A stretch of DNA of 64,000 bases, from assembly GCA_037952775.1 (NCBI GenBank), contig JBANAY010000003.1:186001-250000 (forward strand), in the 5' to 3' direction. This DNA is from Clonostachys chloroleuca (taxonomy: Eukaryota; Ascomycota; Sordariomycetes; Hypocreales; Bionectriaceae). Below are positions 21,329 to 33,636 of the stretch, one piece after another. Below the pieces are notes generated by a model, which saw only the letters and a list, made by a program, of their open reading frames with translations, did not search any database and was not told the origin of the DNA. The translations under genes were made by a program, and so were the position numbers. Positions within the stretch are counted from its first letter, which is position 1. The number at the start of each line of letters is the position of its first letter.

Positions 21329-23051
21329 TCATAGAGCTGGCTGCGAATCTTCAAAGAGTTTCGCGACAAATCTCCCCGCCTCCAGAATCCCGCCGTCCGA
21401 ACTGCGAGGTCCCGTCACCGTCAGACCGATTGGCAGTCCGCTGTTGCCTACTAATCCAGGTACATTCAAGGCGGGGGCGTGCAAGATAGTCCACAAAGTA
21501 CAGAAAGCCTTTGTTCTCGTTAGTAACAATTATTAAGACCCATCCCCCTTCCTGTGGATATGACTCACCGAACTCCCCGTCCACTCAAGTCCCACGGGCG
21601 CCTCGTCAGGCACACTGGGGGTGAGAACAAAGTCAAATTCCCCGGCGATCTTATCCCACTGGTTACGAAGCTGGCTGACGCAGTCGTAGGCCTCGCAGAC
21701 AGCTTTACCGGAAGGATGCTCTTTGCTCTCCACATATTTCCGAATGGAAGAGTGTAGCCGCTCCTTTGCCTGGAGATATTCTGTTCTACATGTTAGCTTC
21801 ATTCAACAACTTCATGGTGCTGAAGCCCCGGAGTAACATGTTATTTACGTGGGAGGAATGATGCTCTAGCCTCGGCAGATACTATTGTCTCTCTCCAGTC
21901 GTAACACCTATTAAATGCTTTGGGTAGTTCAACATGGACGACGGTAATCCCTGCCTGCTGGAGGAGCCTTTCAGCTTGCTTCCAGGCCCCTCGTGTCCCG
22001 GGGCCGGCTTTGGGCCACATGGGAGACCTGATCAAGGCGACCCGGCAAGAAGAAGGCCTTAGCGAGGGCGGTATATTCCTGGAGCCCGGAGAGATGCGGA
22101 CGATCTCTGAGAGCAGAGATATGTCGTCCATGTTGCGGGTGTAAAAGCCCAGCGTATCGCAGGAGATTGAGAATCTACCTACGCCCTCTGTGGACAAGGC
22201 ACCCCAAGTCGGCTGTGCAAGTTTTTCTGGTCAGAAAGCAGATCGATCGAAGGTCTCCCTTCGATGTGAGGGCTGCTGGTTGGAGAGGACTATATTCTAC
22301 TGACCTTGAGAGCAAACGTGCCTGTGAACGACCCCGGCCTGATCATGCTCCCTCCTGTCTGAGTCCCGACGGCAATGGGGACATGTCCATCGGCCACTGC
22401 GGCTGCAGAGCCGGATGAAGAACCTCCTGGCGTACGGCTCAGATCTCTAGGGTTCCGGCATGACCCTCCGCGCGAGGTCGCCGCGAACTCAGTCGTCGCC
22501 GTCTTGCCGAGAATGATGGCGCCTGCGGATCGTAGAATTGAGACGATGGCAGCATCAGCGGGTGCCGGATCATCATGATCGTGAATCGTAGATCCGTATC
22601 GTGTCGGCATGCCTAAATCAACTATATGAGTACTTGATGCATTTTCATTTTGCCCTTTTCAGATTTGAGGGAGCTGGCAAGTACCTTTTACAGCAATGGT
22701 ATCCTTAATACCGACAGGAACCCCATGCAGCGGTCCTCTCTGCTCAGGGGCCAAGGCATCAAGGGTTTTGGCTTGATTCATGGCCGCCTTGGCATCCAGG
22801 AACACCCAGGCTTGAATACGACCATCCCGCTGGTTGATATGCGAAAGGAGGCTAAGAACATAGCGTTGCGCCGTCATGTGGCCACTCCTCATCAGACCAG
22901 AAGCTTCACCAGCGGACAAGGAGGGCAGCTCAGCGTCTGTCAGCAGCTCCCCTATTTCATCGTATGCCAGCGTGGGTTGTGACCGAGGCGGTGACAGGGG
23001 CGGTCCGGAAAAGCCGTTGCTCACTGGGACACGAGTTTCAGAGGCAAGCAT
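21329..23051 (-). CDS. amidase (GatA/FAAH-type amidase signature family)
   Basis: Five exons: 22685-23051, 22305-22612, 21849-22212, 21569-21780 and 21329-21508. All joins keep frame with GT...AG introns; the product is 476 residues. The Ser-cisSer-Lys triad is complete: Lys116 in GVPVGIKDT, cis-Ser187 in TPGGSSSGSAA and nucleophile Ser211 in GTQTGGSMIRP. The Ser-Ser spacing (24) equals that of FAAH. The late blocks VLTPSVPDEAP and ALNVPGLVGNSGLPIGLTV are usual for fungal amidases. It should hydrolyse an amide to acid and ammonia in the cytosol; the substrate is unknown. I chose ATG 23051 (MLASETRV); an in-frame ATG upstream at 23174-23176 could add about 42 residues. Confidence 0.85.
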
Positions 23052-23467
23052 GATGGCAATATGCGACAAAGACAATATTGAAGCGGGTTCAGAGATATCC
23101 GGCGTGCAAAACGCCCAAGAGCTGGTCCGCTGATAAGAGATATCCGCAACTTTTGCGTCCAAACTGAAACTCGGCATGATATATGAAAAAGGAAGTCTAA
23201 GTGATGGGGTGCCACTTATTATTATACGGATCAAAGAATGAGGAGTAAAACTCATGTCCACTAATCCCGTTCAAGGCATCTCGGCGACGTTATCGTTGGC
23301 AAGTTCTAGGACCAACAACGGACATAGCCCAGTCAGTGGTTGTTATTAGCGAGGCTAGGGATTACAAGCAGACTTAGTATTTTCTTCTCTACGTAACCGA
23401 GACTACGTGCAGATGGTTCCAGACTGCGGGCAATTAGTATAGCGACGAATGTAAAGCTGATAGTTAA

Positions 23468-25447
23468 TTACAATACGAGCTGCTCACTAGCTAGATCGGC
23501 AATTTCTTTGAATCCCAGCCTACACCCCGTCTGCTTCTGCCTCTCCACAGCACGCTGCAGCACCTGAGCGGCCCTCTGCACATGCAACCCCCAGCCTCGC
23601 GAATCCTCCAAGAACCTCATGATCCAGTCCTGGTGGACCTCGTCGAAGGTCTCGATGCCCGCGAGAAAGATCGGCAGCACCGAGAATACCGAGTGTGGGT
23701 TGTGCAGCTTGTTCGCCTTGCGCAGCTGGATCGTGATCTTCAGGATCTTGTAAGCTGCGGACTGGGCCTCATCGTCAGTTCGACAACTTGGGTTGCGCAT
23801 CCGGCTGAGGAGGATGAGTCCGCATTGGGTGGTGGCTTTCAGATTAAGCCAGTGGTATGATGTTCGAGTGATAGATATAGAGCCGCCCGAGTGGAAGCCT
23901 TGAAGAGCCAGATCGCATTCCTACACAAGTTCAACGATCAGTACATGCAGGGAGAACATCGAGTCCTGTCTAGGAAGAAGGAAACTTGAACTCACTCTTT
24001 CCAGCTCTATCGTTTCGGAGTGAAGGTTTTCCAAATCATCCCTGAGCTCGGGGCAATTTTCATGCCCGTCCCGAGCATGTTGGAGTATTCTCCCGAGGGT
24101 ATACATGCCTTCGGCAAACTTCAGATTCACCGGGTCCTGAATCATGTCGTCCCGCAGTTCTAAACTCGGGTAGCTCATTCCGAAAGCCTCTTTGAGATAC
24201 AGCCGGCTTCTGAGGTAGAGCCGAGGCAATGACTCCTGATTCCCGATGATCCCAATGATGGTATCACCTTGGCCACCTTTGGGAAGAAATACCGACCGTC
24301 GGAGGTCCAAGTAGGCCAGCCAGAGAAGCAGCCGCGCGCTGACGCCGGTCAGTCCGCTGCTGAGGAGATCCCATCTTCCTCTAATCAACTCCCGTATGCT
24401 GTCGAGTCTTGACACGAGGCCTGACATGTTGCCGGTGACGAGGTCGCAGTGGCTGAGAAAATACGCCGTTGCCAGGACGACACCCATCTGCTCCTGCCGC
24501 CAGTCATTCTTGCCCACCAGGAATGCAGTGAGGGCGTCCATCTCGGTGGATGCTTGTGCATAATGGCCTAGGTACTCGTCGGAGGCGTTCTGTCCTTCTA
24601 GCCCGTGATGGGCTGCTGCCCAGGCGATGATGCTGCTCCGTATTGGTGAGTACGTGTTTGCCTTGCTGGATGCGAGGAAGTGCGAGAAAATATTCCACTG
24701 GGCATTCTTGACGCTGAGGGTACTGGTCATGTATGTTTTGAAGTGGTGGATTGCAGATGGCTCCGTGTCCGATGGGAAGAGGCTCAGGCTCGCAGAGAGA
24801 AACTCGGTAATAAATCTTTTCTCGTGGCCATCGTTGAAAGTTTGGTCATGTTCCGATGGGTTTGACGGCAAGTTTGTGAGAAAGTCTCCAGAGTCGCTGA
24901 ATCTCTGTCGAATTACAGTCTCCATTCCAGGAGATGGAGAGGTATTGGGCTCATTTTCAAGCCAGGGGAACGCTGATAACTGAGAGTCAACTAGTGGAGG
25001 GATTGTAAATGGCTCGCTAGAGAGCGAGACATCCCCGAGAAAGGGTTGGTTATACGGAGAAGGAGGAAGAGGGTGCTTCTTGGGCTTCTCCACCAATGGC
25101 TCAGACTGCGGCATCCCTCCGCAATCATCGGGAGAACCCCATTCGATAGTGACAGGGCTTGTTGATACGTCTAGATGCATATCATATTCAAGCATTGACG
25201 TATGCGGCCTCAATGGGGATGTGGCATGGAACGATGATGACTTGAGGCTACTTTGGCTGGTCAGAGTTGCTGATCTCAGGTTGCTCGAGAAGGGCGAGAC
25301 GCAGTCCAGCCGTAGCCGGAGACATGTCCCACAAGGATTGCTTGGCCCGGGACACTTCACCTTGCGGCGGCGACAAGTGAGACAGCCCGTAAACGTCCTC
25401 GTTCGCTTTCTCTTCAAATATGCTGACGAAGAAGATGATGATGGCAT
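23468..25447 (-). CDS. Zn2Cys6 transcription factor
   Basis: Two exons, 23996-25447 and 23468-23920, with an intron at 23921-23995 (gtgagt...tag); 634 residues. The N-terminus has the binuclear cluster with Cys22, Cys25, Cys32, Cys39, Cys42 and Cys49 (GCLTCRRRKVKCPGP), preceded by basic KRKRTRT. The middle is a Fungal_trans_2-type regulatory region (FITEFLSASLSLFPSD, MDALTAFLVG, RLLLWLAYLDLRRSVF) and the C-terminus has IFLAGIETFDEVHQDWI. This architecture resembles UPC2/ARCA-type regulators. It is divergent from the sugar-type permease at 25913, and an inverted repeat with CCG/CGG ends lies between them, so it may control that permease and perhaps the amidase. Confidence 0.85.
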
Positions 25448-25912
25448 GGGTGACGGTGTGAACTATGATGGCCCCTTGTCGTGATGCAAGATACAAGGAG
25501 AAAGCAAGCCGAGTCGTTACGCGGACTCGGAGGATGGATCTCGATCACTGCCGCTAAGCCAGATTGGGGGCTCTCGGCGACGGCCAATCGCGAGTCGAGC
25601 AGCGAACCGTCTCCTACTCTTTGTATTAAGTTTGCTCGGTTTGCACTCCTAAAACAGACATCTTAACGATAAACCTTGCTTGGAATGAGAACTGGAGGAT
25701 AGACATGCGGAGATCCGGAATTTGTATCGAATCTGTCATGACTTTGGGGTACATATCTGGGTTCATGAGGAGAAGGTTCTCCATTCTTCAACATATATTT
25801 ACGCTGACCCGACCGGCCTCAAGACATCTAGAGTCTATGTGCTCGCTGCCTTTTCCACGTCACATTGTTCTTCCCTCCATCTACAGTCCTTCTTCATCAA
25901 AAACATCTCATC
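25448..25912. promoter_or_regulatory. divergent promoter with CCGAGTC-N8-GACTCGG palindrome
   Basis: A perfect inverted repeat with 7-bp arms lies at 25509-25530. A related word, GCGAGTCGAG, occurs about 55-65 bp farther right. These are candidate binding sites for the adjacent Zn2Cys6 protein. Confidence 0.45.
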
Positions 25913-27766
25913 ATGGCTGGTGGACCGAAGAAGCCTATCAACATCTTCAAGCACTATGCCACAGATGCTCCTAAGGAGATCTTCAACTGGCGGCTATGGT
26001 GCGCCATCGTCCCCTTTGCCCTCATGGGTGCCGCCCGTGGCATCGACGAGGGTCTGATCAACGGCGTTTTCACATCTTCTGCCTTCCAAGACTACCTTGG
26101 CATCGAGAACAAGGACCCCTCGGAGCTGGCCAATATCAAGGGCAATGTTGTCGCCATGGTCAATGTCGGAAGCATCGGAGGTGCTCTCCTGTACGAAAAT
26201 TTCTGAATCTCCCCTGGTAAGATGAGAAGAAGCAGGCTAACGAGCCACAGTGCCTTTCTGGTTTGTGACCGCATCGGCCGAGTCTGGGCTACACGCGTAC
26301 TCTGCATCCTGTGGTCGATCGGCATCGCCATCTTCATGGCCAACAAGGGCCATCTAGGCGCCGTATATGCCGGGCGACTGATCGCCGGACTAGGGATCGG
26401 CCAGACGACCGTTGTGGCTCCCGTATACATCGCTGAGATCGCGCCGGCCTCCGTACGCGGTGCTTGTACCTGCTTCTTCACCGGCGCCGTCTATGTCGGC
26501 GTGATCATTGCGTACGTTGCCAACTACGGGACGTCCAGAAGCATGCCCAACTCCATGGGCCGCTGGGTAAGTCTCACAACAACATGGCACCATAAGACAA
26601 AATCTCCCTTATTGTTGTTATTATTATTGTTGTTGTTTAACGTTAGTGAATCCAATAAAAGCCTCCCGTCTCTGACTTTTGACTCCTCCTAGCTTCTTCC
26701 CACCTCCGTCCACCTCATGTTTGCAATCATCATCTTTGCCTTGTGCTTCATCTTCACATACGAGTCGCCCCGCTACCTCGTCGCCGCTGGTCAGCGTGAC
26801 AAAGCCCTCATCAACCTCTGCAAGATCCGCAACCTGCCTCCGAACCACGAATACATAGAGCGTGAAATGTCCGACTTTGAACTCTCACTCGCTCACGAGA
26901 AGGAAGCCACTGCCGGGGTTGGCTTCACCGGTCTCCTGAAAGAGCTGTTCCTAACCTCGAGCAACTTCTACCGCATTTACATCGGCATTGGCGGCCAGCT
27001 CCTGTCCCAATGGTCCGGAGGGCCCTCCATCACCATCTACGCATCCAACCTCTTCGCGCTCGTCGGCGTCACCGGCACCGAGCAGAGTCTCCTGTCCACC
27101 GTCGTCTTCGGCGTCGTGAAGTTCTGCTCCTCCATGGTCTGCGCCCTTTTCCTCGTCGACATCATTGGCCGCAAGAGGTCGCTCCTCATCGGCATCGCCC
27201 TACAGACCGTGTCCATGGCCTACGTGGCCGCTTTCCTCACCAAAGTCCCTCGCATCGCAGAGGCCGGGTACCATCCGTCGCCTTCTGAAGCCCGTGCCGG
27301 CACCGGCGCCATTGCCTTCATCTACATCTCCGGTGTTGGCTGGGCGCTAGGCTGGAACAGCATGCAGTATCTCCTCACGGCAGAGCTCTTCCCTCTGCGT
27401 ATCCGTGCCTTGTCGTCGTCCCTGGTGATGTGCACACACTTCGCCAATGCCTACGGCAACAGCCGCGCAGTACCCAACATGCTCCTTCCAACTGCGCAGG
27501 TTGGGCTGGGTCCGGCCGGGACGTTCTGGATGTTCGCAGCCATCACCATTCTCGGTGGATTCTGGGTCTGGGTGACGATTCCTGAGACAGCGGGGCGGTC
27601 GCTAGAGACTATGGACAGAGTCTTTGGTCTGCCATGGTACCGGATCGGCCTCTTCGGAACTCGCGAGGCTGAGCGTATCGATTCTCTGGAAGCGATGGAG
27701 GATGAGAAGGTCGTTGTAGCTAAGCACATTGAAGAGAAACGTAACACGAGTGCCGCAAGCCAATAG
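25913..27766 (+). CDS. MFS sugar transporter
   Basis: Three exons, 25913-26190, 26251-26566 and 26693-27766, with introns of 60 and 126 nt; 555 residues. Sugar-porter marks: GAARGIDEGLINGVFTS in helix 1, DRIGRVWATR between helices 2 and 3, GRLIAGLGIGQTTVVAPVYIAEIAP in helices 4-5, ESPRYLVAAGQ before the central loop, VDIIGRKRSLLIG, and PETAGRSLETMDRVFG after helix 12. It should import a hexose, polyol or related compound at the plasma membrane; the exact substrate is unknown. It is divergent from the Zn2Cys6 gene at 25447. No lesions. Confidence 0.88.
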
Positions 27767-28384
27767 AGCCAAGAGAAACCCGAAGTGCAGCAAGTGGCTG
27801 AAATAAAACATGGCCTACCAAAGCCTCTACACACTTTCAATTTTTGATACAATATCAAAACAATTAACCCAGTTATCAATATAATATCAGGCTAAATAAT
27901 GTAGCATAATTCAATATTTTACTGTTATTATTTGAAATATTATTATTAAGAGAATGAGCTCTCTAGCTTGCACGAAAAGAGCTCTGGTGTGCCATGTTTT
28001 TATCTCAGCCGCTTGCAGCGGATCCTTTGAGATTAGATACATAAATGCTCCTAACATATTTGCCCGTACAGAGACGAGAATATGACTTAGTAGTCATGTT
28101 AGCCATGTGGTTTTTTTGTGCTGAGTAAAAGCGTAGAGAGCCTCTCTACTTAAATCTGGGTTGAATGTTAAGGGAGATCATGGATGGAAAATATTGTATA
28201 TAGTAAATAAAGAAGAGTGAAGAGCGATGTATAGCTGAGAGCCTAAAGGAAATAAGAGAAGACCTATATAGCCAAATATAATCTATCCTTTCTAACTCAT
28301 CTATACTAAAAGCGAGACCCTGTTTTTCATCGCGACGTGTTAATAGAATCCGGTACACATCAACTATCCGGGGATTCTTCTATT
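27767..28384. other. intergenic, no gene seen
   Basis: AT-rich spacer between two convergent transporter genes. No supported feature. Confidence 0.5.
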
Positions 28385-30086
28385 CTATGTGCTGATCGCC
28401 ATTTTCTTCCTTTCCCTCTCCTGCCTCCAGGATTGTCCCCATCTCCATTCGATCCAAATAAGAGGAGAAAATACAATAACCACTCCAGCCAAAATCAAGA
28501 ACGAGTTTCGCAGCTTAAGTGCGTCAATCATGGGCTGGATGGTACTAACGCCAGCCGCACCCAGAAGACAACGGCAGAGGTTGTTGAGGGCAGTTGCGCT
28601 TGCCGACCTGTCGGGAAAGCAATCAATCAACATGGTAGAGTTGACGTTGAAGATCGCCGTAGAAGTAAAAGCGATGAAGAATTGCAGGATGAGAGGGGCG
28701 GCAAGGTTGGAAGATTGAAAGCGATGAATGTCGTTCAATTCAAAGCTGGGTCCATACAACGCCATTGAAATTACAAATGCGATGCTGAAATATGGTACCA
28801 TGGGAAGCCGTGCGCGCTCAAAGGGGAATTCTCTGTCCTTCTTCATGTTGACTGTGCTGACTCGTCGTTCTTTCTTGTACTGTTCCTCGACACTCTTGAA
28901 ACTCCGATCCAATAGTCTTCCTGTGGAAAGAGAACCCAGCACACATCCTAAACCGTTGGGTAGGAAGCAAATGCCGATTTGCCATTGAGTCAGGAATGGA
29001 TACCCTCTTAGTAAAGCAGTCGTCGTTGATGATGTGACCATACTCCATGCCGTGTAGACAATAGCGCCCCAGGACAACAGTGCGGCGATGTCTCTCTGGA
29101 AAATGTATCCAAGCGGGGCGAAGATCTCCTTGATAGAGGGGGGTGCTTTAGAGGGCTGAGGTGTCTGTTTGCTCGCAGTAGCCCATTCTTTGGGTGGCTG
29201 GATCCAATAGGCGAGAGGCTTCTTGAACCCAGAAAGGGGGATGCTCCCATTTCCAGCTACAGTCCGTTGTGTCTCAGGTAGGAAGACTAGCAGACCGAGA
29301 AGTACGGAAATGCTCATGCTAAAGAGAAGCCAAAAGATGCTTCGAAAACCCCAAGCACTATTGAGCGCACCTCCAATGATAGGTCCAATTGCCTGCCCAG
29401 TCATCCTTAAAATGTCTTATTAGCGCATGCATGGAGCCACAGGATCAACGTCGATGTAAATCTCACCTAATTCCTGCATTCGTTCCCATGAAGCCACCAC
29501 GCTCATTCGGATCTGCAATATCGGAAATTACGCCAGCACTAATACTGATTGTGGCAGCAGACCCTGCAGCTTGCAGACCTCGAAGTACCAAGAGCATAGC
29601 ATAGTTGGATGTAAATGCCAGGGCCAGGTTGGAGGCTGTGTACACGCTCAGTGTCAAGACAAAGGCTAAACGCCGACCACCAGTGTCCGAAACGGCACCG
29701 AAAATGGAGGGGGCGATGCCCTGGACAACCATATACACGGTTATGGTCAGTGCTACCAAGGACGCACTGACACCAAGTTCGGTAGCGATGGTATCGACGG
29801 CAGGAAAGTAGATATTTGACGAAAGAGGAGAGAAGGAACCAGCTAAGGATACGAGGTAGACCAGGTTCCATTTTTGGCGTCTTGTGAAAATGTGGTAAGG
29901 GGGGCTCTCCGAATTGCCATGAGAAGGCGGGAGCTGGGCTAGAAGGACAGCATCCCGTTCCTCATCAGTGAAGTATCCTGTGCCATTGCCAATAGTTATA
30001 CTACTAGCAGCAGCACAGGGTACAGCCGAAATCGATTGCAGCGGATGCCTGCTAGTCTTCGGGAAATGGGTGAAGATGACGCCCAT
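28385..30086 (-). CDS. MFS drug:H+ antiporter (DHA1, QDR-like)
   Basis: Two exons, 29467-30086 and 28385-29405, with an intron at 29406-29466 (gtgaga donor); 546 residues. A hydrophilic N-terminus (about 75 residues) leads to YLVSLAGSFSPLSSNIYFPAVDTIA. The DHA1 signatures are SLVALTITVYMVVQGIAPSIFGAVSDTGGRR (motif A region) and GQAIGPIIGGAL (antiporter motif C). The long loop between helices 6 and 7 and the LPNGLGCVLGSLSTGRLLDR segment resemble yeast Qdr proteins. The likely role is export of toxic compounds or polyamines across the plasma membrane. Nothing in the neighbourhood suggests a cluster. Confidence 0.87.
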
Positions 30087-33000
30087 CTTTTAATAATGGC
30101 TTGGAAACTTAGGCTTGTTGGTACTTATGGTATCTTTTAATCGATGAAAAAAAGCCTTTTAGCACAGGACTTCCACTTCCCTTATATACGAGATAGCATT
30201 GCCGCTGTCTCATGGTCAACCGTATCAACCATTGTCTCTCACCCTGAGTGACATGACAGCTTATCGTAAACTGTGAAGAAACGTCAGAAACAGGGATATA
30301 CAACCGGCATGTGGTATCAAGTGCCGGGAGGGTTATCCACGGCGGGCGAGGCGCAGGGGCCCGACGCGTAACAGCCGATCGCCGCTTTGCATCTCGCAGC
30401 CGACAGACCAACGAGAGGCGAGCACGGCAGCCACATTCTGTATCTCTGGCGCGTATGAAACATGGATAGGTAACATTTGAGTCATCAAATCTGCCAATCG
30501 CCCTGCAGGTCCTTTGCGCATAATGTGGGTCAAAGCGAGGCTCAGTCCAGGCCAACCACATTAGCGTACGAAGACACAGCCCGATGATTCATTTTGTGTT
30601 TGGCGTGTCCATATATCAAGCTCTCTAAGCATGACTTGTCACAGGGGTTCTCTTGCTTTTTCATACGACGGCTTCGACGATGTATACTAGTGACACCTAC
30701 TCCTTTCAGGGCGTGATGCAGGAAGCTAGTGCTCACAATTACGTGAACATTTTCTCGACTGCTACACCAGATCCATCACCCCCTCGGAGCCATTTCGCAT
30801 TTTGGAAGGAACTTTGTCTTTTCTGCAGATAGTGGCCATGTATGGAGGATTTCTCAGCTCAAATGCAGAAGCTCCCAGTTGTGTAACCCAACGGCATCGT
30901 GCAGAACACGACGTGGTCCCATCATTGGGAACAATGAACAAGATAACAACGTAACATTCGGTCGGTCTCAAGGAACATTCTTGAAGATTTCTAGCTACAT
31001 AGAGGCTTCGTAGAAGATTTTCCGTTCACAGCTCACGTACCTACCATTACGAGTTAACACCGCATAAGCGTCAACGCTCAGAAGAAGCAATCTCCACCAT
31101 CATAAGAAGGGTGTTATTAGGGGAAAAGCAAAAAGAAAAGGTCAAACAGATGCCCAACGCACTGGTCTCCCGATGTGTCTGAGTCTAGGGACCATTGCGT
31201 TACTGGGGCTGTGCGTGATCGCGTAGAAAAACCGATGAGAATGCCAGGCAAGTGAATCGTCCTTTCAACAACGATGCATAATCATTATTTGAAAATTCTC
31301 ATAGACACCAGCAGGCTACCGACTCTCACCGGGCCATGATGTTTTGTTGCTTTACATATCATGTCAAAAGAGAAACGGACATGGTTTCTCTCATGTGTTT
31401 CGAGCAAAGTTACAGTGGTCACTACAAACATTGCCCCACCACAGCAGGCCAGATCGTCACAGATCGTCATCGTCGTTTGGCGAGCGGGAGAAACAGGAAC
31501 GTGGCCGGTACAGCCAATCGAATTCCAGTGAGCGTATGGTCTTGGTTAAGCTACCTGAGCCAGACCAAGGGAGATGGTCCAGGCCGACGTTTTGTGGAAC
31601 AAGGGACAAGAGAACAGGGGCTTGGTGTGTTGTCGGAGAGATAAGTGAAGCCCAAGCACTCAAATTGATTCACAGACTTGCTCGGCCGAGCAAAGCTTCT
31701 CCCCGCGTGTCACATCAAAGGGGTGTTCGTGGCTGGGTCGGGAGCTGGGAGCACACCGAGCAGTCTCACAGACGCTTGTACATGCTCACTCTAACACAAG
31801 TCGTAATAACCATCGTTCGATTGGCTGGCTGGTCTTGCCCGTTTATGATCGTCGACATTCTCCACATCAGGCCCGTGCTCAGGCTCGGATTTCCGTTTGA
31901 CGCCGAGCCACAGCGTTTTAGGGTCAAACTGATCTCCCAAGACCTATGATTGGATCTTTGATTGTATGTGGCAGCATTTACGAAGATTGGCTCTGAGGTC
32001 AATGAACAGATCGTTCCCACAAAGCTCAATCACAGCAAGAAAGGTAGAGGGTTATTGTGGAATGGTGACAGACTGGAACGATTGGCCCAACGGCTAATTA
32101 ACGTGGAGAAGCCGATAGCGCTAGAGAGGTTCATTAGTCAGCAGCCCAGTCTGTAGCAGGCTAACCTACCCTATATCTCAGATTCGGAAGTGTCACGTAT
32201 GCTAAAAATATCGAACAAACGTCTCTAGAATTTAATGAATTGGTTTGCGAAGCATTCCCGTTCGATCTTTGACTGGTTCCTTTGTTTTAAATGACGATCT
32301 AACTGAAAACGCTATATGTTACGGCGATTTAAACATGGAACAATTAAATGAGGTTATGGCCTTGGAGGGTGTTTGGAAAATCATTGGTAATCATAGCCAT
32401 AAAAATAGCAGTAAATGCACCTGAATATTTACTTCTATTTATAGACTTTTAATTTTTATGTATTAAACTTGCACGTGTATGATATGCAAGCTTCCAAAAT
32501 GATCCCCCTCCCTCTTCTTTAGAGATGGCTAAATTCGAGCACGATGGCCGGGATCCCGGGTACTTACTAGTAGATGAAGACCTAACCACCCTTTCGACTA
32601 GATAACCCAATCATGTTTATTATCGCAGACGTTTTCATCATCGCTTTGCTTGACGCGCCAACCATGTCAGGGATAGAAAAAACGTTCAGCGCATTCATCT
32701 ATCAACACGTTGTCGGGATAAAGGACCGCGTAGCCAGGAGGATGAAGACGGATAGATGCTGCTTTTCTGTGAGCTTGCAGCGGACTAGCTGTTCCTATGA
32801 GACGTCTCTCTAATCGACAAGTTGGCTCTTGAACTACCGAAATCCCTCAATCCGTCGTGTTGTTTCAATGTTATTTTTGAATGTGTGGCTTCGCGTCAAG
32901 TTCTGGGCCCATTTATATACGCGCTCTTATTGGCCAATTCCTTTTGACAGTCTGCCGTCGCGTATCTGCCAATTTCGTTGCTTCATTCAAGTAATAAAGG

Positions 33001-33636
33001 AGTCTCCAAAAGCGCGCTTCCAAGTGGAAAATCAGATTCATCAATGGCCTGTTTACAGCATCCTTGCCCCTTTTTGATCCCATCAATTCGTAAGGGGTTG
33101 GCTGGGTACGACAATGTATACACGGCATTCTGTCGGCGGCGTCACATTTGACCCCCGATCCGTCTAGGTACCTGTGAGATAATCCCTGCAGGCCACCCGA
33201 GTTCGACTGGTCGGATTTGTGCTATCGGTGTACTCGTCCATAGTTGAGAATTGGTTATTCTCGGCTTTGATACTTGGAGCATGCTAGCGAGGCTGGAGTT
33301 GGTTTTCGCTTCACAGGACGGCGAGGGATTCTAAATGCTGAGTAAGTAATTTTAGCAGCTCGGCGACTTGACTTTAGGATACCTCGGCCTTTTCCAGACG
33401 TCATTCGAAAAGTGTATTTTATCCCAATGCGACCGGACCTACATTTGAAATGCGACATCACGTCAGCGATTCGGCTAGACCAGTAACCTCGCTGGCAAAT
33501 AGGCATTCCGTTCCCTTCATGAAACAGGGCTCAGTCAGTACTTGTGATCCTGTATCGAGTCCTAGACAGGGTCATTGCACAGTTTCGATGTATGCTCCTT
33601 GACATGCTATTGCCAATTGCTTCTTCTTGATCTACA
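30087..33636. other. 3.5-kb stretch without recognisable gene
   Basis: Base composition is moderate and ORFs up to about 200 codons occur (for example 31344-31949 plus), but none shows a known domain, a typical start context with introns, or hydrophobic patterning I recognise. It could hold a lineage-specific gene, a non-coding RNA or an old decayed element. Confidence 0.4.

Noticed and set aside
30109..30561. 150-codon minus-strand ORF upstream of the drug antiporter
   Set aside because: Arginine-rich, low-complexity translation without a domain; it lies in the promoter region and looks like chance.
31344..31949. 201-codon plus-strand ORF in the gene-poor interval
   Set aside because: No recognisable domain, no supporting introns or start context, and comparable ORFs occur on the other strand; kept as non-coding.
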